Source: Undibacterium sp. YM2 (GTDB lineage: Bacteria; Pseudomonadota; Gammaproteobacteria; Burkholderiales; Burkholderiaceae_D). From it: DNA of 64,000 nucleotides. The stretch lies in assembly GCF_009937975.1 (NCBI RefSeq), contig NZ_AP018441.1:6076001-6140000 (forward strand), in the 5' to 3' direction. The position numbers and the translations under genes are program-made. Positions within the stretch are counted from its first letter, which is position 1. Each line of letters opens with the position of its first letter. A model generated the notes under the pieces. That model was not told where the DNA came from. It saw nothing but the letters and a program-made list of their open reading frames with translations, and searched no databases. Shown piece by piece: positions 10,212 to 20,705 of this stretch.

Positions 10212-10643
10212 ATGCAACATTCATCTGCTTATTCTTTAGCTGGCGCGACGGCCCAGAGCACCGTCGTGACACAAGCTCAGGTGCGCCAGGCACGTCAGCC
10301 TCGTGCAGTAGCTGGTTCCCGCAGTCTGGCTTCGATGTTGCCGACCATGCTGACAACAGGTCTGGTGAGCTTGGTAGCAACCGCAGTCCTGCGTCTGATG
10401 TGGATGGGCTACGGGCATGATTTCATGGCTGCCTGGATGGAAGCATGGCTGACAGTATGGCCTATCGCTTTTCCGGCTGCCTATATCAGCAAGCCTCTGG
10501 TCAACAAGCTGGCGCGCATGTTGAGCAAGCCAGTCAGCAGCGAATCTGCACTGAGTGCCAGTGGCATCATGCAGGCTTCTGACGAGGCTACGGCAAAAAG
10601 TGGCTTGAAACGCAAGCCTGCATTATTGCCAGTGCATCGTTGA
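10212..10643 (+). CDS. DUF2798-like two-helix membrane protein
   Basis: 143 residues. A soluble N-terminal region of about 45 residues precedes two transmembrane helices: MLPTMLTTGLVSLVATAVLR and a second one containing the pattern W-x3-WLTVWPIAFPAAY, which matches DUF2798 proteins in which W-I/P-I-A-F-P is typical. The C-terminal 40 residues are polar and basic. Function of the family is unknown. Likely cotranscribed with the 105-residue membrane protein just upstream and divergent from the LysR regulator. Confidence 0.7.
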   Translation: MQHSSAYSLAGATAQSTVVTQAQVRQARQPRAVAGSRSLASMLPTMLTTGLVSLVATAVLRLMWMGYGHDFMAAWMEAWLTVWPIAFPAAYISKPLVNKLARMLSKPVSSESALSASGIMQASDEATAKSGLKRKPALLPVHR

Positions 10644-10693
10644 TTGTACTGCTTGCCTTTAAGTAAGGCGTTGCACGAGATAGAAGATTGAAG

Positions 10694-10718
10694 AGCCGCA
10701 GGTAATCAACCTGCGGCT
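10694..10718 (+). terminator. Rho-independent terminator after the DUF2798-like gene
   Basis: AGCCGCAGG / CCTGCGGCT form a perfect 9-bp stem with a 7-base loop, followed on the plus strand by TTTTTGTTTTT. It serves the plus-strand pair 9849-10643. The stop codon of the convergent binding-protein gene (10706-10708) lies in the loop, so the hairpin also encodes the end of that protein on the other strand. Confidence 0.9.
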
Positions 10719-11479
10719 TTTTTGTTTTTGGCATCAGTCAGGCCTGTGCATTGCTCCATATACTCTTGCATGGTCTCTTCCTGTATCTTCCTGATGCTGC
10801 CGTCTTTTTCCATATTGCGTAAAACAGCTTCTACCGCAGGAACCAGTTGCTGGTGCCTGACATGCAGGAAGTGATAACCCAGGCGTTTTTCCAGCGAGGG
10901 TTCCAGTATGCGGATATCGCGTAAGCCAAGCTTGCGTACCACGCAGAAGCTGAAGCGGGAATCAACAGCGACATCGGTGCGTCCTGCTTCGAGTTTGCGG
11001 AACAGTGATTCCAGGCTGGGTGCAGTTTCTTTTTGCGCCACATTCTTTAGCCTGTCTTCAAGATAGGGAATTCCGCTGACATAGCCGACCACATAGGGTT
11101 TCAGACTATCGAAACCATCGACGTTGAGGTTCTTTTTTGCTGCGAATACGACGGCTTCTTCATAGACGATGGGTATCTCCACTTTGATGGAATCTGGCAA
11201 GCCTGAATCTATGACCTTGGCGGAAATCCCATCCAGCCTGCCAGCATTCCACATACTGATTGCCCGTGCTGCCGGAGTAGAGATGAAATTAAGCTTGATA
11301 CCCAGTTGCTCATAAGCCTTGCTCAAGACTTTTTGAGAGATAAGCGTACTCGGGCGATTGATATCCGAAAGCGAGATATCCAGCCTGCGTTCTTCGCGGC
11401 TTTGTGCTTGCACCTGGGCCGGTGACAGCAGCATGCTGCCTGTGAGCATTAGCAACAGCCAGATGGTGGATAGGCGCAT
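10706..11479 (-). CDS. Periplasmic amino-acid-type solute-binding protein (SBP_bac_3)
   Basis: 257 residues from the ATG at 11479. This start is preferred over upstream ones because it begins a clear signal peptide (MRLSTIWLLLMLTGSMLL...AQVQAQ); an earlier in-frame start would run back through the pckG terminator. The mature part has the two-lobe family-3 binding-protein layout with VGYVSGIPYLED and a lobe-crossing segment LEAGRTDVAVDSRF. Such stand-alone proteins, without permease genes nearby, are common in betaproteobacteria and may feed a distant transporter or sense a ligand. A similar protein is encoded at 60715-61563. Ligand unknown. Confidence 0.8.
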   Translation of the reverse strand: MRLSTIWLLLMLTGSMLLSPAQVQAQSREERRLDISLSDINRPSTLISQKVLSKAYEQLGIKLNFISTPAARAISMWNAGRLDGISAKVIDSGLPDSIKVEIPIVYEEAVVFAAKKNLNVDGFDSLKPYVVGYVSGIPYLEDRLKNVAQKETAPSLESLFRKLEAGRTDVAVDSRFSFCVVRKLGLRDIRILEPSLEKRLGYHFLHVRHQQLVPAVEAVLRNMEKDGSIRKIQEETMQEYMEQCTGLTDAKNKKAAG

Positions 11480-11571
11480 GCGGTTCCCGGGAGAATAAGC
11501 ATCGTGGAGTAATAGCGGCTGACGATATTTATACACCCCTTGCGCCCGTATTTCCAGCTTGTGCAAAAAAC

Positions 11572-11595
11572 AAAACGCGGCCTTAGCCGCGTTTT
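11572..11595. terminator. Bidirectional rho-independent terminator after pckG
   Basis: AAAACGCGGC and GCCGCGTTTT form a perfect 10-bp stem around a 4-base loop CTTA. A and T tracts flank it on either side, so it can act on both strands. It lies 24 bases beyond the pckG stop and separates pckG from the downstream binding-protein gene. Confidence 0.9.
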
Positions 11596-11618
11596 TGTCA
11601 TTGCCAGAAAACGATGGC

Positions 11619-13469
<1,851 letters not shown>

Positions 13470-13853
13470 GATACTACCTCCAATGCCATTTCAATAAAAA
13501 AACCGGTGTAGCGGCACGGCAGGATCGTCGTTAGATTGTGGCGATGCGATCGCAGGAGCGCTCAAGCAAGGCGAACACCATAGCGGCGGTTCTGTCGGAT
13601 AATACGAAGACAAGAGGGTGTCTTGGCTCCTGGCTTGCGCCCGGCAGGATGGCGCGGGGCGGAAGAATCTAAAAGCTACGTAGGCGGACATTGTACACGC
13701 GAGTCTGGCCGGAAGCGAATTTTGCCTCAGTTTCATTATCATTGTTTTACGTTTTATGAAAGTGAAGATTTTTCAACCCAGACTTGAATAAAACCCGGAA
13801 TAAAGATTTTCCCTTGTTTTAAGCTCAATTAATAATAATTAAGGATAAAGCCC
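13470..13853. other. 384-bp gap between pckG and the divergent hydroxyacid dehydrogenase gene
   Basis: Presumed control region for both divergent genes. It contains the pckG ribosome site (GGAGG on the minus strand, near 13477-13481) and an AT-rich half (13730-13850) ahead of the plus-strand gene. A 83-codon minus-strand frame (13491-13742) crosses it, but its composition (many Cys, Arg, Ser, Pro) looks non-coding. No RNA gene or repeat recognised. Confidence 0.6.
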
Positions 13854-14807
13854 ATGAAGATAGCCATACTTGATGATTACCAGGATGTAGTCCGGCAATT
13901 AGCCTGTTTCGAATTGTTGAAGGACCATGAAGTCAAGGTCTTCAACAATACTGCCGTGGGTACTGGCCAGTTGGCGATACGCCTGCAGGCTTTTGACGCT
14001 GTCGTGCTGATACGTGAACGCACCCGCCTGACACGCGCCCTTCTGCAAAAGTTGCCGAACCTCAAATTGATTTCACAGACAGGCAAGGTAGCAGGCAATA
14101 TTGATATGGAAGCTGCGGCTGAGCTCGGCATCACCGTGCTGGAAGGCATAGGTGACCCGACCGCGCCGGCCGAGCTGACCTGGACACTGATCATGGCAGC
14201 ATCGCGCCGCCTGACCAATTATGTACAGCTCTTGCAGGAGGGGGCCTGGCAAACCTCCTCCCTGAATCCTGCGCATAACCAGCTGGGGCGGGTCCTGAAG
14301 AAACGCACCCTGGGTATCTGGGGTTACGGCAAGATAGGCAAGATGATCGCAGGCTACGCCCAGGCTTTTGGCATGCAAGTCATGGTCTGGGGGCGTGAAC
14401 CCAGCCGCGCGCAGGCTGCCGCAGACGGTTTGCTGGTGGCCGCATCGAAGGAAGAATTTTTTGCCGGGTGCGACATCATCAGCATGCACTTGCGCCTCAA
14501 TGACGAGACCCGTGGCATCGTCAGCCAGGCTGACCTGGCGCTGATGAAGCCTGACGCCTTGTTCGTCAATACCAGTCGTGCCGAACTCGTGCAGGCCGGT
14601 GCGCTGGAAGCCGCGCTCGATGCAGGCTGCCCCGGTTTTGCGGCGATTGATGTTTTCGAGAGTGAACCTGTCGCTGCTGATCATCCACTTTTACATCGCG
14701 AAAATGTATTGGCCACACCGCATCTGGGATACGTGGAGCAAAGCAGCTACGAGTTGTATTTCCGTATTGCCTTCCAGAACATCCTTGATCATATTGCCAG
14801 CGCCTGA
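13854..14807 (+). CDS. D-2-hydroxyacid dehydrogenase family protein
   Basis: 317 residues. NAD(P)-dependent dehydrogenase of the D-isomer-specific 2-hydroxyacid family. The N-terminal substrate lobe carries VVLIRERTRL and the GKVAGNIDMEAA segment. The inserted Rossmann domain has the glycine motif LGIWGYGKIGKMIA (about residues 155-168). Catalytic residues are visible as Arg in NTSRAELVQAGAL, Glu in DVFESEP and His in TPHLGYV. In close relatives the substrate may be phosphoglycerate or another hydroxyacid; it cannot be fixed here. AAGGATAAAG precedes the ATG. A hairpin about 65 bases downstream may end the transcript. The next gene is 486 bp away, so it is probably monocistronic. Confidence 0.9.
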   Translation: MKIAILDDYQDVVRQLACFELLKDHEVKVFNNTAVGTGQLAIRLQAFDAVVLIRERTRLTRALLQKLPNLKLISQTGKVAGNIDMEAAAELGITVLEGIGDPTAPAELTWTLIMAASRRLTNYVQLLQEGAWQTSSLNPAHNQLGRVLKKRTLGIWGYGKIGKMIAGYAQAFGMQVMVWGREPSRAQAAADGLLVAASKEEFFAGCDIISMHLRLNDETRGIVSQADLALMKPDALFVNTSRAELVQAGALEAALDAGCPGFAAIDVFESEPVAADHPLLHRENVLATPHLGYVEQSSYELYFRIAFQNILDHIASA

Positions 14808-14872
14808 GTCAGCCGTTTGTAAATGAGCCGCTTGTATAAAGCGGGTGGCAAAGACCTCTTTGTCTTCAAAAT

Positions 14873-14896
14873 GGGCAGGCAGCTTGCTGTCTGCCC
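14873..14896 (+). terminator. Hairpin downstream of the hydroxyacid dehydrogenase, weak terminator
   Basis: GGGCAGGCAGC and GCTGTCTGCCC form an 11-bp stem with one G-U pair and a 2-base apex, followed by CATGTTTCGTTTTG. The T tract is interrupted, so termination is plausible but not certain. Confidence 0.5.
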
Positions 14897-15293
14897 CATG
14901 TTTCGTTTTGTAGCCCTCTCCTTGCCGAAAACCTGGCAAAGTCCCCCATTTGCCCCGTAATCCCGCATTTGCCTGCATTGCTGTTTGTATATTTTCTTGA
15001 TGAAGAAATGACAGCTTGTTGTCATTTGTAATCTGCAGTAACAGCAAGGATGTAGCCAGAAAATCAAGACTAAAATCAGCCTCGCATTGGGCTACAAAGT
15101 AAAAATAAACGCATCTGCCCGCTGATACATGCGATGCATGTCAGCAAAAAAAATGACTGTAAAAATCCTGGCCGGGACAGCCATCCACAGTGCATGTATT
15201 TTGCCTTGAATCCCCTTGTTTTTATTGAAGTCGAACAGCAGAAAAACGATTTATCCAGTTCAACACTGTCAAAAAAATTACAGGGAGTATTTC
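14897..15293. other. Rest of a 486-bp gap before the secreted hydrolase gene
   Basis: No gene recognised. It holds one near-palindrome at 15121-15145 (GCTGATACATGC / GCATGTCAGC with a single bulged base), followed by an A8 run. The last 40 bases lead to the AGGGAG ribosome site of the hydrolase. The palindrome could be a regulator site or an mRNA leader hairpin; nothing decides between them. Confidence 0.5.
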
Positions 15294-16553
15294 ATGAAGT
15301 CTTTCTACAAACTAGCCGTACAGGCCGCATTCTGTTGCCTGTCGTTCGCTGCGGCTGCCGCCCATGCACAGGGTGCAGCATTGCCTGCGCCAGATTGCCA
15401 GGGCAAACTGCCAGCCGCCAAAAGTCATACTGTTGCCTACCTCGATTACCAGAATCATTCCGGGCAAATTACATTCTGGGAAAGCGACAATTACTGCTAT
15501 GCCGACAAGGCAGTCTGGTGGGAGCCGGGTTCCGGCGCCTACCTGACCCAGCGCGCCTCGGTTTACAGCCCGCTTGATCCTGCCAAAGACCCGCAGGGGA
15601 CCAAGCGGCCAGTGGTCATCTTCACCCATCCCAACGGGCAGACAGAAAAATTCATGTACAAGGAAAGCAGCACGCCCAGCGACAATCCCTATGCGACATC
15701 AACCCTGTTCCAGAGTGTGCTGGTGCAGGCACTGAATGCAGGCTACACCGTCATCACGCTGGAATTCCGGCACCCGGTCGCATCCTACGACGCCAAACTG
15801 AACGCTGCTCCGGGGAATACCGATATCCGTGACGGCATACAATTCATGCGCTATAACGCCGGACAACTGCATATCGATCCTGAAAATCTCTTCCTGATCG
15901 GGCAGTCACGCGGTTCTCTCAATATGCTGTGGGGTATCAAGGACGATGCGGCTGCCATTGAGGTACAGCGCCCCTGGCGCTCAGCATCTTCCAAGGCCAA
16001 TGCGATCTGGGATTACCAGGCCCAGACTTGCTATGACCGCAGCACGGTAGAAAGCAGTTTCATCTTGCCGTCTTCCTATGCAGTTTTTGAAGCCGATCCA
16101 AAATTCCCGCAACCGCCAGGCTACAAGGCTGGCTGTTCACTGGGAGCGGTAGGGAATTCATCTTCCATCCCGCCCATGGTGCTGATGTACGATGAAGCAC
16201 TAGCGAATATCAGTGCCGTTAGCTTGCAGAATTATTGTTCTACCGACTGGTCCAGTCAGTATTGCTGGAAAAAACTGAAATGGCATGATGCCGACAATAT
16301 CTGGAACACCTGGTTTGATGAACATGACGCCAACTTCGGCGTTGCGATGAATCTGGCTTATGGCAATGCCGGTGCCGGCAGCAAGTTACAGGTCTGCTAT
16401 GGTGTTGCCATTACTTACGATGATCCTTCCGGCACCTGGAATGGCTATCGCGGCTTCCTCAATTTCTTTAATCAATACCGGACCCTGCCTGCCGTGAATG
16501 CCGTTGCGCCATTTCAGTGTCCGCAGGTAAAACACACACCACCACCAACCTGA
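15294..16553 (+). CDS. Secreted alpha/beta-hydrolase family protein
   Basis: 419 residues from the ATG at 15294, chosen because AGGGAG precedes it and it opens a signal peptide (MKSFYKLAVQAAFCCLS...AHAQG). An upstream in-frame ATG at 15216 would bury the signal. The nucleophile elbow is LFLIGQSRGSLNML (Gly-x-Ser-x-Gly) after a strand YTVITLEFRHP, as in esterases and peptidases of the alpha/beta fold. The oxyanion strand is VVIFTHPNGQT. Several Cys residues (e.g. NYCSTDWSSQYCWKKL) could form disulfides in an exported protein. The substrate is unknown; a polyester or ester hydrolase is possible. Upstream and downstream gaps are both large, so it is probably transcribed alone. Confidence 0.8.
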   Translation: MKSFYKLAVQAAFCCLSFAAAAAHAQGAALPAPDCQGKLPAAKSHTVAYLDYQNHSGQITFWESDNYCYADKAVWWEPGSGAYLTQRASVYSPLDPAKDPQGTKRPVVIFTHPNGQTEKFMYKESSTPSDNPYATSTLFQSVLVQALNAGYTVITLEFRHPVASYDAKLNAAPGNTDIRDGIQFMRYNAGQLHIDPENLFLIGQSRGSLNMLWGIKDDAAAIEVQRPWRSASSKANAIWDYQAQTCYDRSTVESSFILPSSYAVFEADPKFPQPPGYKAGCSLGAVGNSSSIPPMVLMYDEALANISAVSLQNYCSTDWSSQYCWKKLKWHDADNIWNTWFDEHDANFGVAMNLAYGNAGAGSKLQVCYGVAITYDDPSGTWNGYRGFLNFFNQYRTLPAVNAVAPFQCPQVKHTPPPT

Positions 16554-16582
16554 CACTGGGTGCTGTGCGCTGGACGTGCATC

Positions 16583-16614
16583 CATGCGAAACGCTGCGCA
16601 TGCCGTTTCGCATG
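16583..16614 (+). terminator. Perfect 11-bp hairpin after the hydrolase gene
   Basis: CATGCGAAACG and CGTTTCGCATG pair perfectly around a 10-base loop, 30 bases after the hydrolase stop. No T tract follows, so it may be an mRNA 3'-end stabiliser or a rho-linked site rather than an intrinsic terminator. Confidence 0.45.
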
Positions 16615-16942
16615 ATCCGCCTTTCCTGACCATGCTCCTGGCATTTTCCCCCCGCCAGATCAGCGCGGCTTGCCTGCTGCCAGCATGACTTGGCGATTTT
16701 CCAACACAGGGGAAAATATTTCAAAAATAGCATTGCAAATACTTTAACTTTGTAAAAAATGCACTAAACTCTACATCAAAGCCAGTGATCAGGGGCTAAT
16801 TCTTGCCATTGATCAATTTCTGTCATCCGGGATACTTTTCATGATTGCTGCTGACCAATAAATCCTGTCGCTGGCTCTTAGCTCTGTACCTCCACGAACC
16901 TTGAGCTTTGTCCTTATCCACTGATGTCGGGAGAGCCTTGCG
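16615..16942. other. Gap before the GGDEF-EAL gene, presumed promoter region
   Basis: About 330 bp without a recognisable gene. It becomes AT-rich around 16720-16780 and carries GGGAGAG just before the ATG at 16943. No repeat or RNA gene recognised. Confidence 0.5.
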
Positions 16943-18885
16943 ATGAGACTATTGATGCCACATACAGGAATAGTAAAGGGCGTGCTTGGCATGCTGGCCC
17001 GGCATGAGCTTGGTGCCCATCAACGCAAACCCCATGTCAGACAGCTTGTGTATGTGGCCCTGCCATGCGCGCTGTTATTGGCTTTGGCTAATTACCTGCA
17101 GTCCGGTTATCCCCTGCCCGGCATCATCGTTGCCCTTACTGCCGTGCTCATGCTGGGTGCTGCTTTTTTTATGTCCAGCCATGAAAAATTGCTGGCCATG
17201 GCTGAATCCCTGCTTTTGCTGTTTGCCCTGCTGGCCAGTGTTGCCCTGGGTTTGCTGGGTGGTATTGCTGGCAGCGGCATCTTGTGGATTTATGCTTTTC
17301 CCTTCCTGGCCTTATGGCTCAAGGGGCAGCGTCAGGGCGCACAATGGAGCCTGGTGTGGCTGCTTGCCATGGCGTTCAGCATGCTGGCGGGCAGCAGCAT
17401 TTTTCCCTTTGCCTATGCCTACGATGAAAAATTCATATTGCAGGCCAGTGTAGCGCTGTTGTTTTATTCCGCGATTGCGCTTGCCTATAATTTCAGCCGC
17501 AGCCAGCTCGAAGAAAAACTGTATGTCAGTGAACAGGGCATGCAGGCCAAGACCCGTGATTATGTCAGCAAGCTGGAACTGGCAGCCTACCAGGACGGCG
17601 TCACCGGCCTGCCGAACCGCCTGCGCCTGCTGGATATCCTGAGTAGGGAAATCGCCAACGCCCAGGAGCGTGGCCACACCCTGCTGGTGGCACATATACG
17701 TCTGAAAAAAATGTTCGAGACAGCCAATCTCATAGGGCCAGATGCCAGCGACAAACTGATGCGCTATATCGCCGCGACCATGACGGCTACGGTAGGTTCG
17801 CGGGTATTTTTGCCCGCGTCAGACGCGATGAATTTGTCTGTATCTACCGCAAGCATACTGAAGACATCAATGCCAGCGAGATCATCCGGGACGTACTGGC
17901 CTTTCGCCTCGAATACAAGATCAATAACTACGCGGTCCATATCGATCACACCACAGGTGTTGCCAGTTTTCCCAGTCACGCAGGTGATGCAGAAACCCTG
18001 TTACGAAAGGCGGCCCAGGCCATGTTGCAGGCGCAATTCGCCAACCAGGGTCTGGCTTTTTATGATGAAAGCATGGAGCTTCAATTCAACCGGCAGCAAC
18101 TGCTCTTTGTACAACTGCATGAGGCCCTGCACAAAAACGGGCTCAGCCTGCATTATCAGGGCCTGATAGATTTGCAAACCGGTGCCGTCATTGGTGCCGA
18201 AGCCCTGGCCAGATGGATAGACCCGGTATCCGGGCCCATCGCCCCCGCAGAATTCATACCCATCGCAGAAAAATCTGGCCTCATCAAAGCCTTTACTTTG
18301 TGGACCATGCGCGAGGCCTTTGGCCAGCTTGCCAGGTGGCGTGCCGAAGGCCTGGACTTGTTTGTCTCGATCAACCTTTCATCGCGCTGCATACTCGACC
18401 ATCAACTGATCGATGATGCGCATGGCCTGCTCAAAGAATACAATATACCTGCCGAAGCCATCGTCCTTGAACTGCGCGAAGCCAGCTTTGCCGATACCCC
18501 CGAGACCGCACTGCAAAACATGCTGAGCCTGCACAAGCTGGGCTTTCGCCTGTCCATAGACGATTTCGGCACCGCGCATACTTCCCTGGCCAGCCTCAAG
18601 GACCTGAAGATAGATGAACTCAAGATAGACCAGAGCTTCATGCGCAGCATGGCAACCGATGCCAACAGCCGTGCCATTGTGCTATCGACGATACAACTTG
18701 CACATAACCTCAATCTCAGGGTGGTTGCCGAGGGCGTAGAAAGTGCCAGGGCAGAACAGCAACTGAAGGACATGGGTTGTGACATCGCCCAGGGCTATCA
18801 TTATTGCAAGCCCATGCCTGCTGATGTCTTCAACCAATGGGCGCGCTCCTGGCAAATTAACCGCAGGGCAGTGTTGTCTGCCTGA
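16943..18885 (+). CDS. Membrane GGDEF-EAL protein (c-di-GMP phosphodiesterase), frameshifted
   Basis: Two overlapping frames make one protein of about 647 residues. The first frame gives an N-terminal membrane region with about six helices (to about residue 185) and the first half of a GGDEF domain (DGVTGLPNRLRLLD...SDKLMRYIA). It loses homology after SRVF. The second frame resumes with ARVRRDEFVCIYR and continues through an EAL domain. Adding one T to the T5 run at 17807-17811 joins them with perfect GGDEF spacing. The GGDEF signature is RRDEF, so cyclase activity is probably lost. The EAL domain keeps its catalytic set: AEALARW, SINLSSR, ELREAS, SIDDFGT, KIDELKID and AEGVES. A c-di-GMP-degrading enzyme is inferred. 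Without the extra T the protein would be truncated before EAL. Confidence 0.88.
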
Positions 18886-18955
18886 GTGCATCTTTTTGCA
18901 ATCCCCTGTGAAAAGGCTTAGCATGCGGGTTCGTCTTTATTAATCCCTAGCTTCC

Positions 18956-19543
18956 ATGCCTTATTCACTGCAAAAGAAAATCAAACAATTCAGCCTGGGT
19001 TTGCTGATCTGCCTCCTGTTCATGGCTGCAGCCATTTCTACCCTGGGTTTGCGTGATCAGATCGTGATGGCAGACTTGGTCGTCGTCCCGGGCAATACGG
19101 TTAACCCTGATGGCAAACCATCTGAGCGCTTGCGTGGCCGTCTTGATGTTGCGATGCATTTATTTGCAGCACAAAAATGCAAAGCCATCCTGGTCAGTGG
19201 CGGCATGGGCGAAGAAGGCCACGATGAAGCTGCCGTCATGAAAAAATACCTGGTTGATCATGGTGTGCCAGATGCGGCTGTGTTTACCGACAACCAGGGT
19301 ATCACCACGTTTGCCACGGCAAAAAATACCGCCGCCCTGATGCGGGAGAAAAACTGGAAAACCACGATGCTGGCCAGCCAGTTTTTTCACATTGCACGCT
19401 TCCAGCTGGCGATGAAAAAATACGGTGTTGAGACTGTAGGACATGTACATTCCACGCATTACGAAGTGCGTGATGCCTATTCGCTGGCACGCGAGGTGGT
19501 TGCATATTTTGAGTATACGTTCAGTAATCCACAGACGCAGTGA
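18956..19543 (+). CDS. YdcF/ElyC-like DUF218 membrane-anchored protein
   Basis: 195 residues. One N-terminal transmembrane helix (FSLGLLICLLFMAAAISTLGL) is followed by a DUF218 domain: ADLVVVPGNTV, the RLRGRLDVAMHLF helix, ILVSGGMGEEGHDEAAVMKKYL, and TFATAKNTAALM. E. coli relatives (ElyC/SanA/YdcF) act in envelope integrity or bind nucleotides; the exact activity is unsettled. The domain probably sits on the periplasmic side. It is 70 bp downstream of the GGDEF-EAL gene, which could allow cotranscription. Confidence 0.88.
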   Translation: MPYSLQKKIKQFSLGLLICLLFMAAAISTLGLRDQIVMADLVVVPGNTVNPDGKPSERLRGRLDVAMHLFAAQKCKAILVSGGMGEEGHDEAAVMKKYLVDHGVPDAAVFTDNQGITTFATAKNTAALMREKNWKTTMLASQFFHIARFQLAMKKYGVETVGHVHSTHYEVRDAYSLAREVVAYFEYTFSNPQTQ

Positions 19544-19704
19544 GCCTGTTTTGTGCGGATCAGCAAAGTACTGCATTGACAATGAAACTTTCACATTGGC
19601 TGTCTTGAAATAATTTCTGTAAGCAGATGGACCAAGGCGGCGACTAATTTATATCTGTCGTATTATTCACGTATAAGCACATACCTTTATAGAAAGTCCC
19701 TATC

Positions 19705-20220
19705 GTGAACAAAACAAAATTACTCAGCGTTCTTACTGCAGCCACGCTGGCTGTGGCCAGTTTTTCTGTGTCCGCACAGGCAGGCAAAGATAGCCAGCAG
19801 ATGAGTTTTCAAGGGGCTGAGCTGAATGGCAAGAAGCTTGCCATCAGTGATTACGCAGGCAAGACCCTGCTGGTCAGTTTTTTTACGGCGGGTTGCAATC
19901 TCTGCGCACGCGACTTGAAGCTCATGCGTGAGTTTTATGTTGGCAATATGAAACGCAATTTTGTCTTGCTGGCGATCAATATTGATGCAGACAAGAAAGA
20001 TTTTGACTCTTATGTACAACTGATCAATCTGGCCGTGCCTGCAGAACAACGTTTCCCCATCATCTGGCGCAATACACCAGGGTATAAGGATAATTTTGGC
20101 ACTATCGTCAGCCAGCCTACGCATTTTGTGATTAATCCCAAAGGCCAGCTGGTCTTAAAGCGCGAAGGCAGTTTCCAGCCGAATGACTGGGATAATTTGT
20201 GGGAATCGCTGGGTTCCTGA
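19705..20220 (+). CDS. Exported thioredoxin-fold (TlpA/AhpC-TSA-like) protein
   Basis: 171 residues with a signal peptide (cleavage near SAQA, residue 26). The thioredoxin-like domain has the strand TLLVSFFTAGCNLCARDLKLM with a redox CxxC (Cys-Asn-Leu-Cys) and the cis-proline region VSQPTHFVINPKGQLVLK. It should be a periplasmic thiol-disulfide reductase or a cytochrome-maturation type protein, fitting TlpA/ResA relatives. It overlaps the following GNAT frame only if a far upstream start is used; with the preferred start the gap is 23 bp, so the two are probably cotranscribed. Confidence 0.85.
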   Translation: MNKTKLLSVLTAATLAVASFSVSAQAGKDSQQMSFQGAELNGKKLAISDYAGKTLLVSFFTAGCNLCARDLKLMREFYVGNMKRNFVLLAINIDADKKDFDSYVQLINLAVPAEQRFPIIWRNTPGYKDNFGTIVSQPTHFVINPKGQLVLKREGSFQPNDWDNLWESLGS

Positions 20221-20243
20221 TTCTTGGCCAGAGGGGGAAAGGC

Positions 20244-20684
20244 ATGGACATGAAATACGAAGTGAGCATAGTTGATACCAGCCAGGTAGAAAACCTGCGT
20301 CAGTGCTACACCGTATTTAGCTACTTGCGGCCCCACCTGGATGAAGAGGAGTTTATCAGCCGGGTGCAAACCCAGGTCGCTGAAGGCTATACCATTGCCT
20401 GCATCTGCATCGATGGTGAGGTGGTCGCTGCTGCCGGTTATCGCGTGCAGCATTACCTGGCCTGGGGCAAGATACTCTATCTCGATGACTTGATCACCCA
20501 CCCGCAAAAGAAAAATGCCGGTTTGGGCTCAGCCTTGATGGAATGGGTAAAACATCAGGCAAAGATATTGAATTGCAGTGAGTTGCATCTCGATACTGGT
20601 TACCAAAGGCATGATGCACACAGGCTATACCTGAATAATGGTTTCGACCTGAGTTGTCACCATCTTTCCAGAAAAATAATCTGA
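20244..20684 (+). CDS. GNAT-family N-acetyltransferase
   Basis: About 146 residues from the ATG at 20244, preferred because GAGGGGG precedes it by about six bases; earlier starts would overlap the previous gene. GNAT fold features: ILYLDDLITHPQKKNAGLGSALMEWV with the acetyl-CoA binding motif A (xxGxGxxL-type, KNAGLGSAL), then helix and the motif B strand ELHLDTGYQRHDAHRLYLNNGFDL. Acetyl acceptor unknown. Follows the thioredoxin-like gene by 23 bp. Confidence 0.85.
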   Translation: MDMKYEVSIVDTSQVENLRQCYTVFSYLRPHLDEEEFISRVQTQVAEGYTIACICIDGEVVAAAGYRVQHYLAWGKILYLDDLITHPQKKNAGLGSALMEWVKHQAKILNCSELHLDTGYQRHDAHRLYLNNGFDLSCHHLSRKII

Positions 20685-20705
20685 GCTTATCGCCTGCATT
20701 CAAAC

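Noticed and set aside
13491..13742. 83-codon minus-strand frame upstream of pckG
   Set aside because: Cys/Pro/Ser-rich, no ribosome site, lies in the presumed pckG leader.
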